Origin: Cristatella mucedo
Lineage: Eukaryota > Bryozoa > Phylactolaemata > Cristatellidae
Reading direction: 5' to 3'
Assembly: GCA_009760855.2 (NCBI GenBank)
Contig: WPIO01000102.1
Location: 1,054,001-1,118,000 of the forward strand
Length of the DNA stretch: 64,000 bases
Shown here: piece by piece, positions 19,218 to 27,872 of the stretch
Numbering within the stretch: position 1 is the first letter of the stretch
How the letters are laid out: every line of letters starts with the position of its first letter
The notes under the pieces: model-generated
The model's database searches: none
Told to the model about the DNA's origin: nothing
The model's input: the letters and a program-made list of their open reading frames with translations, nothing else
Program-made: the position numbers and the translations under genes

Positions 19218-20036
19218 TCAATGTTCTGTGATTTTTGGATCATCTGCAACAGCCATTGTGGCCATCATGTCTTTTTCTTTTGGCCCTACTAAAGCTTCAT
19301 CCTTATCCTCTAGCAATTCTGCAATCGATTCATGTGTTACAATATGGTCTTCACCCACAATTCCATAATTTGCAGTAAATGCCGCTTCCGCCGTAGAAAT
19401 AGATGGTTTAGTGAAGTAAGATTCTGCCGTTGCAGCAACTTGTGTGAATAACGTGATATCATTTATCATGCCATTTTGCCTGCAATTTATTAGTAATTCT
19501 ATTGCATAGCGTGGTAACATTCTGGACTTTGTAATATCTTGCAAATCCCGTAAAACTTTATCGCTACTAGATAAAAATAATTCCTTTAATTTGGCTATTT
19601 TATTTATTTGATCGCAATTTAGCTGTTTTTGGCAATATACACCAAGAACTTTTTGTAATTTTCTCCAATAAGCCTGTGTGTCATGACTTAAAGTTGTTAA
19701 TTCAGGTGTTATAAGTAAAAAGACAGCAATTAATGAGATTGGCTTCTTGCTTCCTGTCTTGATGAATGGCATTATGCTTGTTAACAATTGTAATGCCTTA
19801 TTATTCTGAATCTTTGACTCATCAGATTTCAATTCCAATGGTTTAAAATTGAAATCTAGCTCAAAGTCATTCTCTGGTGTTTTTAATTCTGCTATTGTAT
19901 CTTTTAATTTAGGTTTGATTTTCGTGCAGTGAGGAGAACTATTAATCAATGCTACCAATTCTCTCAATTTTTCCTCATTGGCAATTTCAGTAGCATTATC
20001 AATTGCTATTGGTAAGCCCGCTGCCGCTGAAGCCAT
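19218..20036 (-). CDS. effector-like protein, upstream half of a possible split gene
   Basis: A 272-residue Ala/Leu/Lys-rich helical protein starting at ATG 20036 (MASAAAGLPIAI). No family recognised. Its middle resembles the N-terminus of the next frame, suggesting a repeated domain. The TGA at 19218-19220 is in frame with the 922-codon frame, with six codons between the stop and that frame's TTG. Either a sense codon mutated to TGA and split a gene of about 1,200 codons, or two paralogues lie end to end in phase. The 50-bp block shared with virB10 is 235 bp upstream. Secretion is inference. Confidence 0.65.
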   Translation of the reverse strand: MASAAAGLPIAIDNATEIANEEKLRELVALINSSPHCTKIKPKLKDTIAELKTPENDFELDFNFKPLELKSDESKIQNNKALQLLTSIMPFIKTGSKKPISLIAVFLLITPELTTLSHDTQAYWRKLQKVLGVYCQKQLNCDQINKIAKLKELFLSSSDKVLRDLQDITKSRMLPRYAIELLINCRQNGMINDITLFTQVAATAESYFTKPSISTAEAAFTANYGIVGEDHIVTHESIAELLEDKDEALVGPKEKDMMATMAVADDPKITEH

Positions 20037-20270
20037 GGTAACCTAATGCAGGCTGTAAAGTGTGGCCTTGCATAAAACTATAGATTAATTAATGTTAAAT
20101 TTCTATAATATATAATAATATATTATCATATTAATTAATAGCTTAGCATATTGTTGCAGTCTTTGCAATTATTATTTATTATTTTATATAAAATATATCT
20201 ATAGCCATGATTGTATTAATGTAAAAATTTAACATTATCCATATCAAAACAATATCAAGATAGCACATAA

Positions 20271-20320
20271 TAGAATATAAATATTCTTTTTGCTCTCATT
20301 TGGCAAAATATCAGGTATTA
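20271..20320 (-). repeat. 50-bp repeat upstream of the 20-kb effector-like gene (copy 2)
   Basis: Differs from 15171-15220 by one base and lies exactly 5,100 bp from it. It contains GAATATAAATATTC and the TTTATATTCTA motif on the minus strand, followed 12 bp later by a TTGATA hexamer. Between this repeat and the gene start at 20036 the DNA is very AT-rich and otherwise empty. Confidence 0.7.
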
Positions 20321-20441
20321 TTATAATCATACTAGAAATAACCATAGACAATAAACAGATTTTGAGTCTTTAGCATTTTTATTTACGCTTGTTTTGGTAA
20401 GATTTTGAGATATAAGGAACTTTAGTTTAAGCTATTAGATT

Positions 20442-20719
20442 ATGGTTATCGATGGCGGAAAACCAGAATATAAGATAGCTAAAGAAAAGACAGCAGATAT
20501 ATTGCAAAAATTCTGACATAAAGAGCCATATATAGATCCTAAAAAAATATGCATTGAACTTGGTATTAGAATATTTTTTACTCCATTTAGTGAGGAAGAA
20601 GATAAAATATCTGGCTTTTTTTATGCAAAAGGAAATTCTATTTACGTTAATATTAATGAAATACGAAGCGCCCAACTGTTACTATAGCACATGTTTTGGA
20701 TGGATTGCGAGTGTTTTAA
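20442..20719 (+). pseudogene. ImmA/IrrE-type metallopeptidase remnant
   Basis: Starting at ATG 20442 the frame reads as the N-terminus of a DUF955 (ImmA/IrrE) protein, then meets a TGA at 20514-20516, and continues in frame with IDPKKICIELGIRIFF and KISGFFYAKGNSIYVNINE, typical of the family before the zinc site. Near 20680 the match moves to another frame, giving TIAHVLDG where an intact enzyme has the HExxH zinc site. So a nonsense codon, a frameshift and a lost catalytic motif are all present. Such proteins often act with phage-type repressors or toxin-antitoxin modules; no partner is seen. Confidence 0.5.
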
Positions 20720-20881
20720 TGTTTGATATATTTTTTTTCTATTGATTGGGAAAGAATTTTTGAAGTTTACTACACAAGAGTGGGTTATGGTAACTACAAT
20801 TATTTAAAAATATGGTTATTGTTGTTAAGTTTTTATTTGCTGGCAAAAATACAAATAAAATAGAAAATAAAAATTAATACC

Positions 20882-21007
20882 GATCTTAAAGCCTCAGCCA
20901 CTCAGTGGAAAAAATTTACAGAAGATGGCAAGCAACACGAATGTAAGCCATAAGCCACTGATAAAGAAAAAACAAAAGCAGTTGTAAAAAATGTTGTTAA
21001 ATCTTGA
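20882..21007 (+). other. coding-like remnant, unrecognised
   Basis: A frame reading DLKASATQWKKFTEDGKQHE, a stop, then ATDKEKTKAVVKNVVKS and a final stop. The residue mix looks like decayed coding sequence. It directly precedes the GTA-like tail gene remnant and may be debris of the same event. Confidence 0.25.
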
Positions 21008-21240
21008 GTTTATTTAACTTTTGTTAAGTGTATAGTGGTTTAAATTTAAAATACATTCGTTGGCCATAAAAGTCACAATAGAAAAGCGCTAAAAATTATC
21101 GCAAAAAAACCAGAATAGATGCTAGTTTAATTATTGGCAAAATTTGCTCCTTAGGTTATTCTTCGATGGAAAATATTGCTCTTTATTTTTGGTGGAGTGT
21201 CGTTGCTTCAATTTTTTTATGCTAGATTTTATCGGATGCA
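21006..21240 (+). pseudogene. degenerate copy of the GTA-like tail terminator gene
   Basis: Clearly similar at DNA level to the 3' part of the intact gene at 24807-25232: the stretch around GCTAGTTTAATTATTG, ATTTGCTC.TTAGG and ATGGAAAATATTGCTCTT is nearly shared. Stops and frameshifts break it throughout. It shows that this small gene was duplicated about 4 kb away and then lost. Confidence 0.65.
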
Positions 21241-21663
21241 TTTTATATGATGATCATTTTTTTCTATATTGCCGTAAAAAAAGCAATAAATATGATACAG
21301 ACAAATTCTAATAAGTAAGATTGCATCTGCATGGTATGTGTTTTTTTGGTTGAAGATTTAGCTTGGTGAATTTTGTTGGCAGTTTTATTGTTGGTTTTTT
21401 TGTTCGTAGGTGGTGAATTATATGTGCCATCATTTCCATTCCATACTTATTGATAGCTTTATCTGGTTGGTTGTTAATTTTTGTAAATGAAGTATCTTGT
21501 TTTGATGTTTACCGCTAAGCACTGCAAATTATTACAAACTTAAATAAATCTTTTCTCCATCAATTATCAAGAGTAAGATAAGTGAATGACCATTATATTA
21601 AAGCACCGCCAATTAGGCATAAGATAAACAGTGTATCTACAGTATCTCTATTGGAGAAGGATT

Positions 21664-22140
21664 TTACCTTATACCCATTAGAAGCTCTATCCTTTGTTCT
21701 ACAGGTAGTTTTTGCATAATAGACCTAAAGGTTTTTTTGTGCTCTTTTGTTGCTACTAAGGCAGATGATTTACGATGTTGTCTGATTTTTTTAACCAATA
21801 ATTTTTTCTCATGAGTGTCAGCCAATTCTTTGGCAGATATTGAAACATTTGGGTCTTTAGAAACTAAGCTTTTCACATCTGCTATTATGGATTCTATTAA
21901 AGATTGTTCTTTTTTGGAAAGACTTGCGATAAACTTTTGATTGTGTTGCAATATTGATTCATAAAGCCTTTGTTCCTCAGGAGCCATGGCTTCTCCAATC
22001 ATCATTTCATCCACAGGGAATGATGGTTTTTTACTGTGATTTTTACCTTCGCAAGATTTGCCATAATGTTCATTTAATTCCCATCCGGAAACAAGACCAA
22101 CTCCCAATAGAGTTATGGCAATGGCGATTTTTTTTAACAT
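21664..22140 (-). CDS. hypothetical membrane-anchored or exported protein
   Basis: A 158-residue protein with an N-terminal hydrophobic segment (KKIAIAITLLGVGLVSGW, residues 3-20) followed by a charged, mostly helical region rich in Lys, Glu and Ser. It could be a signal peptide or a single anchor; no lipobox. The pattern of short helices in a small periplasmic protein (EEQRLYESILQHNQKFIASL, then VEQRIELLMGIR near the end) resembles periplasmic metal- or stress-sensing CpxP/Spy-like proteins only in general layout. No family assigned. It is divergent from the next short frame. Confidence 0.6.
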   Translation of the reverse strand: MLKKIAIAITLLGVGLVSGWELNEHYGKSCEGKNHSKKPSFPVDEMMIGEAMAPEEQRLYESILQHNQKFIASLSKKEQSLIESIIADVKSLVSKDPNVSISAKELADTHEKKLLVKKIRQHRKSSALVATKEHKKTFRSIMQKLPVEQRIELLMGIR

Positions 22141-22243
22141 AGAGAAAGTAAATTATTCAAACCCAAATATGGCATCTAATTTGATTTTAATATGCAAGTT
22201 CTTTTGCAGTTTTGCAAGAATTCAAAAAAGAAATATCCAATCA

Positions 22244-22360
22244 ATGCATGGCCATATTTTATTGGTTGTGTTGGATTTTTTTTTCTTATTTTTGGTGTTG
22301 TTATTCTGTTCTTGTGAGGTGCCGAAATATTTAAAAAATGCACGGCATTATGATGTTTGA
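22244..22360 (+). CDS. possible short lipoprotein-like peptide
   Basis: A 38-residue frame starting MHGHILLVVLDFFFLF with a hydrophobic core ending LLFCSC and a short polar tail. It resembles a lipoprotein signal with very little mature sequence, the layout of small VirB7-type proteins, but nothing beyond layout supports that. It may be chance. Confidence 0.2.
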   Translation: MHGHILLVVLDFFFLFLVLLFCSCEVPKYLKNARHYDV

Positions 22361-22680
22361 TTTTGCTATTAGTGATTTTATTGCTGGCATTTGGTGCTAA
22401 TTGGTGTAAATTTTTATGCGTATAGATTATCTATTTTGACCGTTATCGTGGAAGGTTTTTTCATCAATATAAATGAATTTACAATCAAGCAAAGTAAGAT
22501 ATTTGATGGACTAATTTTGCCGTGCCGCGACATAAATCATTCTTAGCCATGACTCCCATGTGAGTTTTTTACATAAAATACAACCCAGATGACTTGTGTT
22601 TGGTTTATATAATTTAAAATTATGTCTGACCAATAATCCCAACAATATGGGATGTCGGATGGTGATTTAGGTTCCCGTTT
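22361..22680. other. gap before mnmA with a coding-like fragment
   Basis: Plus-strand frame 22394-22546 reads like protein (VNFYAYRLSILTVIVEGFF, FTIKQSKIFDGLILP) without a good start; family unknown. The remaining part shows nothing I can name. Confidence 0.25.
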
Positions 22681-23793
22681 CTACTCGACAGTTTCTATAA
22701 AGCCGCCGCCTATTATTCTGCTGCCAAGATGTATTACGCAGGCTTGACCCTTTGTTATAGCTCTTCCTTCTTGTTTTAAAGCTATCCGTGCGTGATTATT
22801 ATTTAATAAAGTGATTGTGGCGGGAATTTTTGGTTGTAATGCCCTTAGGCAAACTTCTGCATCTAGCGTGCCATCTTGAAATAGTTCTTCTGCAAGAATA
22901 TTTATCTCATTGATGATAAAATTTTTATTATACAGTAAAGATTCTTCCCCTATATATAGAGTGTTTGTTTCAAAATCCATTTTTACTACATATAATGCTT
23001 CAGAGTGAGCAACTCCAAAGCCCCTTCTTTGTCCTATGGTATAGTTTATTAAACCCTTATGGGTGCCCATTTTTTGCTGGGTTGTAAGATGAAGTATTGG
23101 CCCTTCTTCCAGAGTGCCTGGTCTTAATTTTTGAATAACTGATACATAGTTACCATTTGGTACAAAGCAAATATCTTGACTATCTTTTTTATTGCTAACG
23201 GGCAAATTGAAAGATTCTGCTATTTTTCGTACTTCTGATTTTGTTTTCCCCCCAAGGGGAAAGTGCAAAAAATCTAGCTGAGATTGTGTTGTGCTAAATA
23301 GAAAATAACTTTGATCTTTTGTTTCGTCTAGTGCAGTGTGAAGCTCTGCACCTTTTGCGCCATCAAGTCTGCGCACATAGTGACCTGTGATCATGGCATC
23401 TGCATTGATATCTTTTGCTATTTTAAAAAGATCTCTAAATTTAACTGATTGATTACAGCGAATACAGGGAATTGGCGTCGATCCCGCTAAATAATCATCT
23501 GCAAATTTTTCCATGACTTCATGTTTAAAGATACTTTCATAGTCCACTACATGATGAGGAATGCCGATTTGTATTGCCACTTTTTTGGCGTCCATAATAT
23601 CTGTGTCTCCACAGCAAGCCTTGCTTTTTTCCGATCTTGCTTCCGATGTGGAATAAAGCTTTAAAGTAACGCCAATTACATTATATCCGGCATTTTTTAG
23701 CATAGCTGCAACCACAGAGCTATCAACTCCTCCAGACATTGCAACCAGAAGTTTTGTTTCGCTAACAGATTTGCCGTTATTAAGATTTAGCAT
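22681..23793 (-). CDS. mnmA: tRNA-specific 2-thiouridylase
   Basis: Thiolates U34 of tRNAs for Lys, Glu and Gln using sulfur passed from the IscS system. The PP-loop LVAMSGGVDSSVVAAML lies near the N-terminus; the catalytic Cys pair is in IPCIRCN and KDSQDICFVPNG. GHYVRR, DQSYFLF and TIGQRRGFG are also typical. 370 residues, normal length. It is transcribed away from the GTA-like cluster, with 133 bp between the two starts. Confidence 0.95.
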   Translation of the reverse strand: MLNLNNGKSVSETKLLVAMSGGVDSSVVAAMLKNAGYNVIGVTLKLYSTSEARSEKSKACCGDTDIMDAKKVAIQIGIPHHVVDYESIFKHEVMEKFADDYLAGSTPIPCIRCNQSVKFRDLFKIAKDINADAMITGHYVRRLDGAKGAELHTALDETKDQSYFLFSTTQSQLDFLHFPLGGKTKSEVRKIAESFNLPVSNKKDSQDICFVPNGNYVSVIQKLRPGTLEEGPILHLTTQQKMGTHKGLINYTIGQRRGFGVAHSEALYVVKMDFETNTLYIGEESLLYNKNFIINEINILAEELFQDGTLDAEVCLRALQPKIPATITLLNNNHARIALKQEGRAITKGQACVIHLGSRIIGGGFIETVE

Positions 23794-23926
23794 AGGGTAA
23801 ATAAATTGATCCTCGATTATCTTGCGAAGTGGAATGTTTCAAAAATCAACAACAATTTGCTTCCATTAAAAGATTGGCTTTTACACAGATTTTTCTGTGC
23901 ATTTTTTATATTTTTTCATCAGAGCC

Positions 23927-24460
23927 ATGTATTCCATTTCCATTCAAAACTACAATTATAACAGCGTGCTTTTGGCTAAGGCAAAACAGTATTTAAGAAT
24001 AGAAGATAGTAATAGCGATTCTTTGATAAATATGGCCTTAAAGTTTGTAGAATCTTTTGCAGAGCAATATACAGGTTTTAGTATTTCTTCTAAAAGATAC
24101 ACAATCAAAACCGATGAGATTGCCGGAAATGCAATTTTTTGTAAGATTAATCCGTTGCTAAGCATTGAAAATGTGATGTTGAATGATGCAGCTTTAGGTA
24201 ATGATAAATATTATGTTGATGGGCAGTATATTAAATTAAAAAGTGGCGGCGGTAGCTATGTTGCAACTGTTAATTGTGGATATTCTTCCGACGATCAGGT
24301 TCCAAGCATGTTGGTTTCTGGTCTTTTGCTGCATACAAGCTATTATTATGATGGCAAAATTGATACAGCGGACGACCTTGCTCCTTTGGCTGTTAGGCAA
24401 ATATATGATGCCTTTAATGTCAGCAACGGCAGGGCGATGAATGTTATTATTGCGGCTTAA
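23927..24460 (+). CDS. phage/GTA-like head-tail connector (gp6-like)
   Basis: A 177-residue protein matching the HK97 gp6/phiE125 gp8-like connector family: an N-terminal helical part (AKAKQYLRIEDSNSDSLINMALKFVESFAEQYTG) that places the protein at the portal-tail joint, followed by beta-rich sequence. In the Rhodobacter GTA the equivalent gene follows the capsid gene (established). Here no capsid, portal or protease precedes it: the upstream neighbour is mnmA on the other strand. The ATG at 23927 is preferred over an upstream in-frame start at 23897. Two further GTA-type genes follow in order. Confidence 0.75.
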   Translation: MYSISIQNYNYNSVLLAKAKQYLRIEDSNSDSLINMALKFVESFAEQYTGFSISSKRYTIKTDEIAGNAIFCKINPLLSIENVMLNDAALGNDKYYVDGQYIKLKSGGGSYVATVNCGYSSDDQVPSMLVSGLLLHTSYYYDGKIDTADDLAPLAVRQIYDAFNVSNGRAMNVIIAA

Positions 24461-24472
24461 TTTATTGTTAAT

Positions 24473-24790
24473 ATGTCTAATAAAAATTTTAGCTCCAGAT
24501 TTGATAAAAAACTGATAGTGCAACGCAAGCAAGAAAACACAATCAACACAACTTATCAAGATGTTTGTGGTATTTGGTGTGAAATTTCGGTTTTAGATAG
24601 TAAATCTGCACCTTACTTGGCACAAAACACCAACACAACCAACTATCAGGTTGTTACTAGGTTAAATCGCCTTATTAAGATTGCAGACGTAGTTGCTTTA
24701 GCGGGATCCTTGGCCAATATAACTAGCGTTATGCATGATGAAATTGATCATCTTATCACTACCTTGATTGTTGAGAGGCGCAATAGTTAA
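24473..24790 (+). CDS. phage/GTA-like head-tail adaptor (head closure)
   Basis: A 105-residue protein of the SPP1 gp16-like adaptor type: SSRFDKKLIVQRKQE at the N-terminus (family pattern: basic residue then a VxIQR strand), IWCEISVLDS in the middle and a C-terminal beta strand (HLITTLIVERR). It starts 12 bp after the connector gene and is followed 16 bp later by the tail terminator. The order connector-adaptor-terminator is that of GTA and lambdoid head-tail modules. Confidence 0.7.
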   Translation: MSNKNFSSRFDKKLIVQRKQENTINTTYQDVCGIWCEISVLDSKSAPYLAQNTNTTNYQVVTRLNRLIKIADVVALAGSLANITSVMHDEIDHLITTLIVERRNS

Positions 24791-24806
24791 TTTATTCTAA
24801 TTTATC

Positions 24807-25232
24807 ATGGGTGTTTTTTTTTCCTACAGATTGCAAGATCAAATTATCAGAAATATTACAAGCTGTTTGCAAAATTTGCAAGGGACTGTCGATCCAAATT
24901 CTATAGGAGTTTATAGCTCTGTGCCGCAGATTGCCGCTAATCCTTATATTAAAATTGGATCTATTAAAATTGGTGGCGCTACTTCTACGAATGCGTCTCG
25001 TCAGGAGTTGGAGCTGACTCTAAATGTTGTAAGTATTGGGAAAAATAATCAGTTGATATTGGCCATTTTGCATCTTTTGCATATAAAATTATCGCAATAT
25101 AAAACAAGTACAGATTCTAGTTTAATTATTGATAACATTTGCTCTTTAGGCTATTCAGCAATGGAAAATATTGCTCTTTCTTCTTGGCAGGGAGCCATTA
25201 CTTTTAATTTTTCCGTGCGAGATTTGTCCTAG
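24807..25232 (+). CDS. phage/GTA-like tail terminator (DUF3168)
   Basis: A 141-residue DUF3168-like protein: N-terminal helix (LQDQIIRNITSCLQNLQGTV), SIGVYSSVPQIAANPYIKIGS, a conserved central strand region (LELTLNVVSIG) and a final barrel strand (GAITFNFSVRDLS). In GTAs this protein caps the tail tube (family knowledge). It ends the three-gene cluster; no tail tube or tape measure gene follows. A degenerate copy lies at 21006-21240. Confidence 0.75.
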   Translation: MGVFFSYRLQDQIIRNITSCLQNLQGTVDPNSIGVYSSVPQIAANPYIKIGSIKIGGATSTNASRQELELTLNVVSIGKNNQLILAILHLLHIKLSQYKTSTDSSLIIDNICSLGYSAMENIALSSWQGAITFNFSVRDLS

Positions 25233-25578
25233 ATGTGCTTTAGATGGTGATAATTTTTAATAGATTGCAGCTAAAAAGTAATAAATATTATATAGAAAAA
25301 TTCAACCATATATCAAGCAAGAAATTTAGAAAAAATCCAGAAAATGAAAATAAAATAAGAAATTGTATAGAGCGAGTAGATTTTGCAATTTGCCTTTGAT
25401 GCTTTTTTATTTATTGTGATTAAATGAAGCAGAGTCATTGTTTATCGTGCAACAATCTCTGACTGTAAAAAACCAATATATTTCAACTCAGAATATATCT
25501 TGATCTGGAAGGGTGATATTATGAACTAAAAATCTTAATGCAATATATTGCAAAAATAATTTATATTGTCATATTTTT
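25233..25578. other. gap between the GTA-like cluster and the 748-codon gene
   Basis: AT-rich 346 bp between genes that end toward each other. No open frame with coding character, tRNA or clear hairpin seen. Confidence 0.5.
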
Positions 25579-27825
25579 TCAAATAGAATATCCATGTCCC
25601 GATTGTAATTTTTGGAAATGGCTTTGAGGTGCCGTGCGTGCCGATTTGTGTTGGCGGTAATGTGTTTGTTGTTCTTTATATATGGCGTTTTCCGTTGTGG
25701 TGGTTGGTGTTTTTTGATCTATGCTCTTTGGAGTTGCCGAAGTTGTTTTTGTTTTAACGCCACCAATTTGTGGCGTAGGTACCTCTTTTTCTTGCCAATA
25801 AGGTAATGCATTTGCCTGTTCTTGGTTGGGGAAATTTAGCGGCCTAGCGGAAAAAGATTTTTTCCGTAATTCATTTTGCCTAGATTTTTCATTTATTTTT
25901 TGATGGCGAAGTGATGGTGATGCAAATAACAATTCTGGGGTTTGTTCTTGATGTAATGCACTTGCTTTTGTTGGCTTGATTCTTGTTGATATGCTTTTTT
26001 TATCTGAATGGGTAGATCTTTTTTGTGTTGTGCGATATTGTTTAGTTCCTACTATCGAAGTTGATGGGTTGTGTAATATATAAAGTATTCTTCTTGGATG
26101 ATGTGATATGATATATAGAATTTTTTCTACACTATTTGTATGCATATGATCTTCATCATGTGGATTTGGAAAGCAGATATAGCTTCTTAGGTGCGTTTGT
26201 GCTGCCGATGGCTGGGAGTGAAATAGGTACCATAGAGTTTTGGCTTTGGCGGCTTGCGTAATTTTTAATTCCGATATTGTTCTATGTATCCTAAGCGAGC
26301 TTCTGGTTTGTTTTGAGATTTGCTGTTTTATTTCTTTTTCTTGCTCCAAGCGTATAATCGGATCAAATGTAAGCTCTGTTATTTCCTGCCTAGTTATAAT
26401 TTGCTCTTGTGGAAATATAGTCTCTGGCTTTGGAATAAGATCTATCATGTCAGCTGGCAAAGTTGCTGCTTTGTAGCTTTGCGTGTAAATAGTTGTAATT
26501 TTTTGTTGCTGTTCGGCTAATGCAATAAGCAATGCACCGTAAATTTCCCTATCCAATGTATTTGTATCTGTCGCCAGAGATGGGCTAAATGTTTTTTCTA
26601 AATGCGATTTCATGGCAATCATTAATGCTTCTTGTAGCACTTTAGCTTCACATGATATTGCTTTTTTGGTATTATAATAAAAATGTGCCAAGCTAATGCC
26701 TAAAATTCCGCAGGCAAGAGTTCCTGCTTCCATAAATCCGCATATTTTTGCTTCGTTTATAACCCTTGTTATTGCTTGTGCTGCTGATGAATTAACGATG
26801 GCGGTTACTTTTTTAGGCTTTTTTGCATCATCCTCGGTGTATTCGATTAAATCTTCAGCTTGATCTGTTTCTTCTTTTACTGGATCAAGTGATATAATAA
26901 AATCTTCGTTACCATACACTAAATCATAAATCTCATCATATTCAGCAATGGCCGTTATTCCTTCCTTAATCTTGCTGTGATTTGGCTTTTTATTGCTGGC
27001 CGCTCCTTCAAAAACTTCAGGATTATTTTCTGCTTCTGTATCATTGTCCTCAAAAGTATTTTGGGCGTGGGCATTGATGCGTTGTTGTGCAGCTATTTCG
27101 TGCAATAATTGTGGCAACCAATTTTCATCACCATCATCACTTGGCTCCGCCAGTGCTCTGTCTGCTAAATCTGTATCTCTATGTGTGTTGGTTGATGTTG
27201 CCATGGTTTGCGCGATATGTTGCATTTGGCGCCACAGTTGTGTAAGCCATGTGATTTTTTCTTGATTTTGCCGATGTGCATTTGTATGACTAAGAATTTG
27301 AATTGCAGGGCGAAATACCTCATTTGTAATATCACGAACTACGTGCAGAAACTCTTTCGTTAGCCTGCTTTCTTGTACGCGCAATGCCATGTGTTTCTTT
27401 TTGATATCTGTTATTCTGTATTGTGTCGGTGACTTTTGTTGTGTTGTATTTGAATCATCGGCTCCAATGCTCATTTTTCTTGTTGGCAATAATGGCTGAT
27501 TCTGCAAAGATAGCATCCCATTCCTATCAGATGAGGTTGTTAATTTTTTCACTCTAGAAGTTAGTGTCGGATGTGGCAATCTTTGTAATTCCCAAGTGTG
27601 ATTATGCATATTTTCTGCCATTGGAGCAGAAAAATTTGTACCTTCTTGTGGTGTTTTTTTGTCACAATCATTAAGCCTTTCATCTATAACTGCTGAGTTA
27701 TTCGCCAATAATTCTATCTTTGCAGTGATATGATGTTTGTAGCGTTGCATTTGGCTTCGATCTTCACGGTAGCCAGCCTTTTTTGTTGTTGATTCTTTAT
27801 GCAATATAGGTTTTAACGGAAACAT
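25579..27825 (-). CDS. effector-like protein, unrecognised (748 residues)
   Basis: Polar protein rich in Gln, Thr, Lys and His with no recognised domain. It has a basic N-terminal part, an acidic centre (about residues 225-345), one possible membrane segment at about 357-380 (FMEAGTLACGILGISLAHFYY), and a basic C-terminal 150 residues. EYDEIYDLVY near residue 297 resembles a tyrosine phosphorylation site such as those in some Rickettsiales effectors; this is only a likeness. It begins 47 bp downstream of fabD on the same strand, so it may share its transcript. The gene is not conserved in families I know, and composition plus position suggest a lineage-specific secreted protein. Confidence 0.65.
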   Translation of the reverse strand: MFPLKPILHKESTTKKAGYREDRSQMQRYKHHITAKIELLANNSAVIDERLNDCDKKTPQEGTNFSAPMAENMHNHTWELQRLPHPTLTSRVKKLTTSSDRNGMLSLQNQPLLPTRKMSIGADDSNTTQQKSPTQYRITDIKKKHMALRVQESRLTKEFLHVVRDITNEVFRPAIQILSHTNAHRQNQEKITWLTQLWRQMQHIAQTMATSTNTHRDTDLADRALAEPSDDGDENWLPQLLHEIAAQQRINAHAQNTFEDNDTEAENNPEVFEGAASNKKPNHSKIKEGITAIAEYDEIYDLVYGNEDFIISLDPVKEETDQAEDLIEYTEDDAKKPKKVTAIVNSSAAQAITRVINEAKICGFMEAGTLACGILGISLAHFYYNTKKAISCEAKVLQEALMIAMKSHLEKTFSPSLATDTNTLDREIYGALLIALAEQQQKITTIYTQSYKAATLPADMIDLIPKPETIFPQEQIITRQEITELTFDPIIRLEQEKEIKQQISKQTRSSLRIHRTISELKITQAAKAKTLWYLFHSQPSAAQTHLRSYICFPNPHDEDHMHTNSVEKILYIISHHPRRILYILHNPSTSIVGTKQYRTTQKRSTHSDKKSISTRIKPTKASALHQEQTPELLFASPSLRHQKINEKSRQNELRKKSFSARPLNFPNQEQANALPYWQEKEVPTPQIGGVKTKTTSATPKSIDQKTPTTTTENAIYKEQQTHYRQHKSARTAPQSHFQKLQSGHGYSI

Positions 27826-27872
27826 AAAAAATAAATATAAAAATTGCTATAGCAATATAGCATTGCTTGTGC

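Noticed and set aside
19216-20516. TGA read as tryptophan (recoding), because two frames are interrupted only by TGA
   Set aside because: TGA serves as a normal stop at gene ends in the window (for example 2312-2314, 12447-12449, 47874-47876), and TGG encodes Trp throughout; mutation is simpler.
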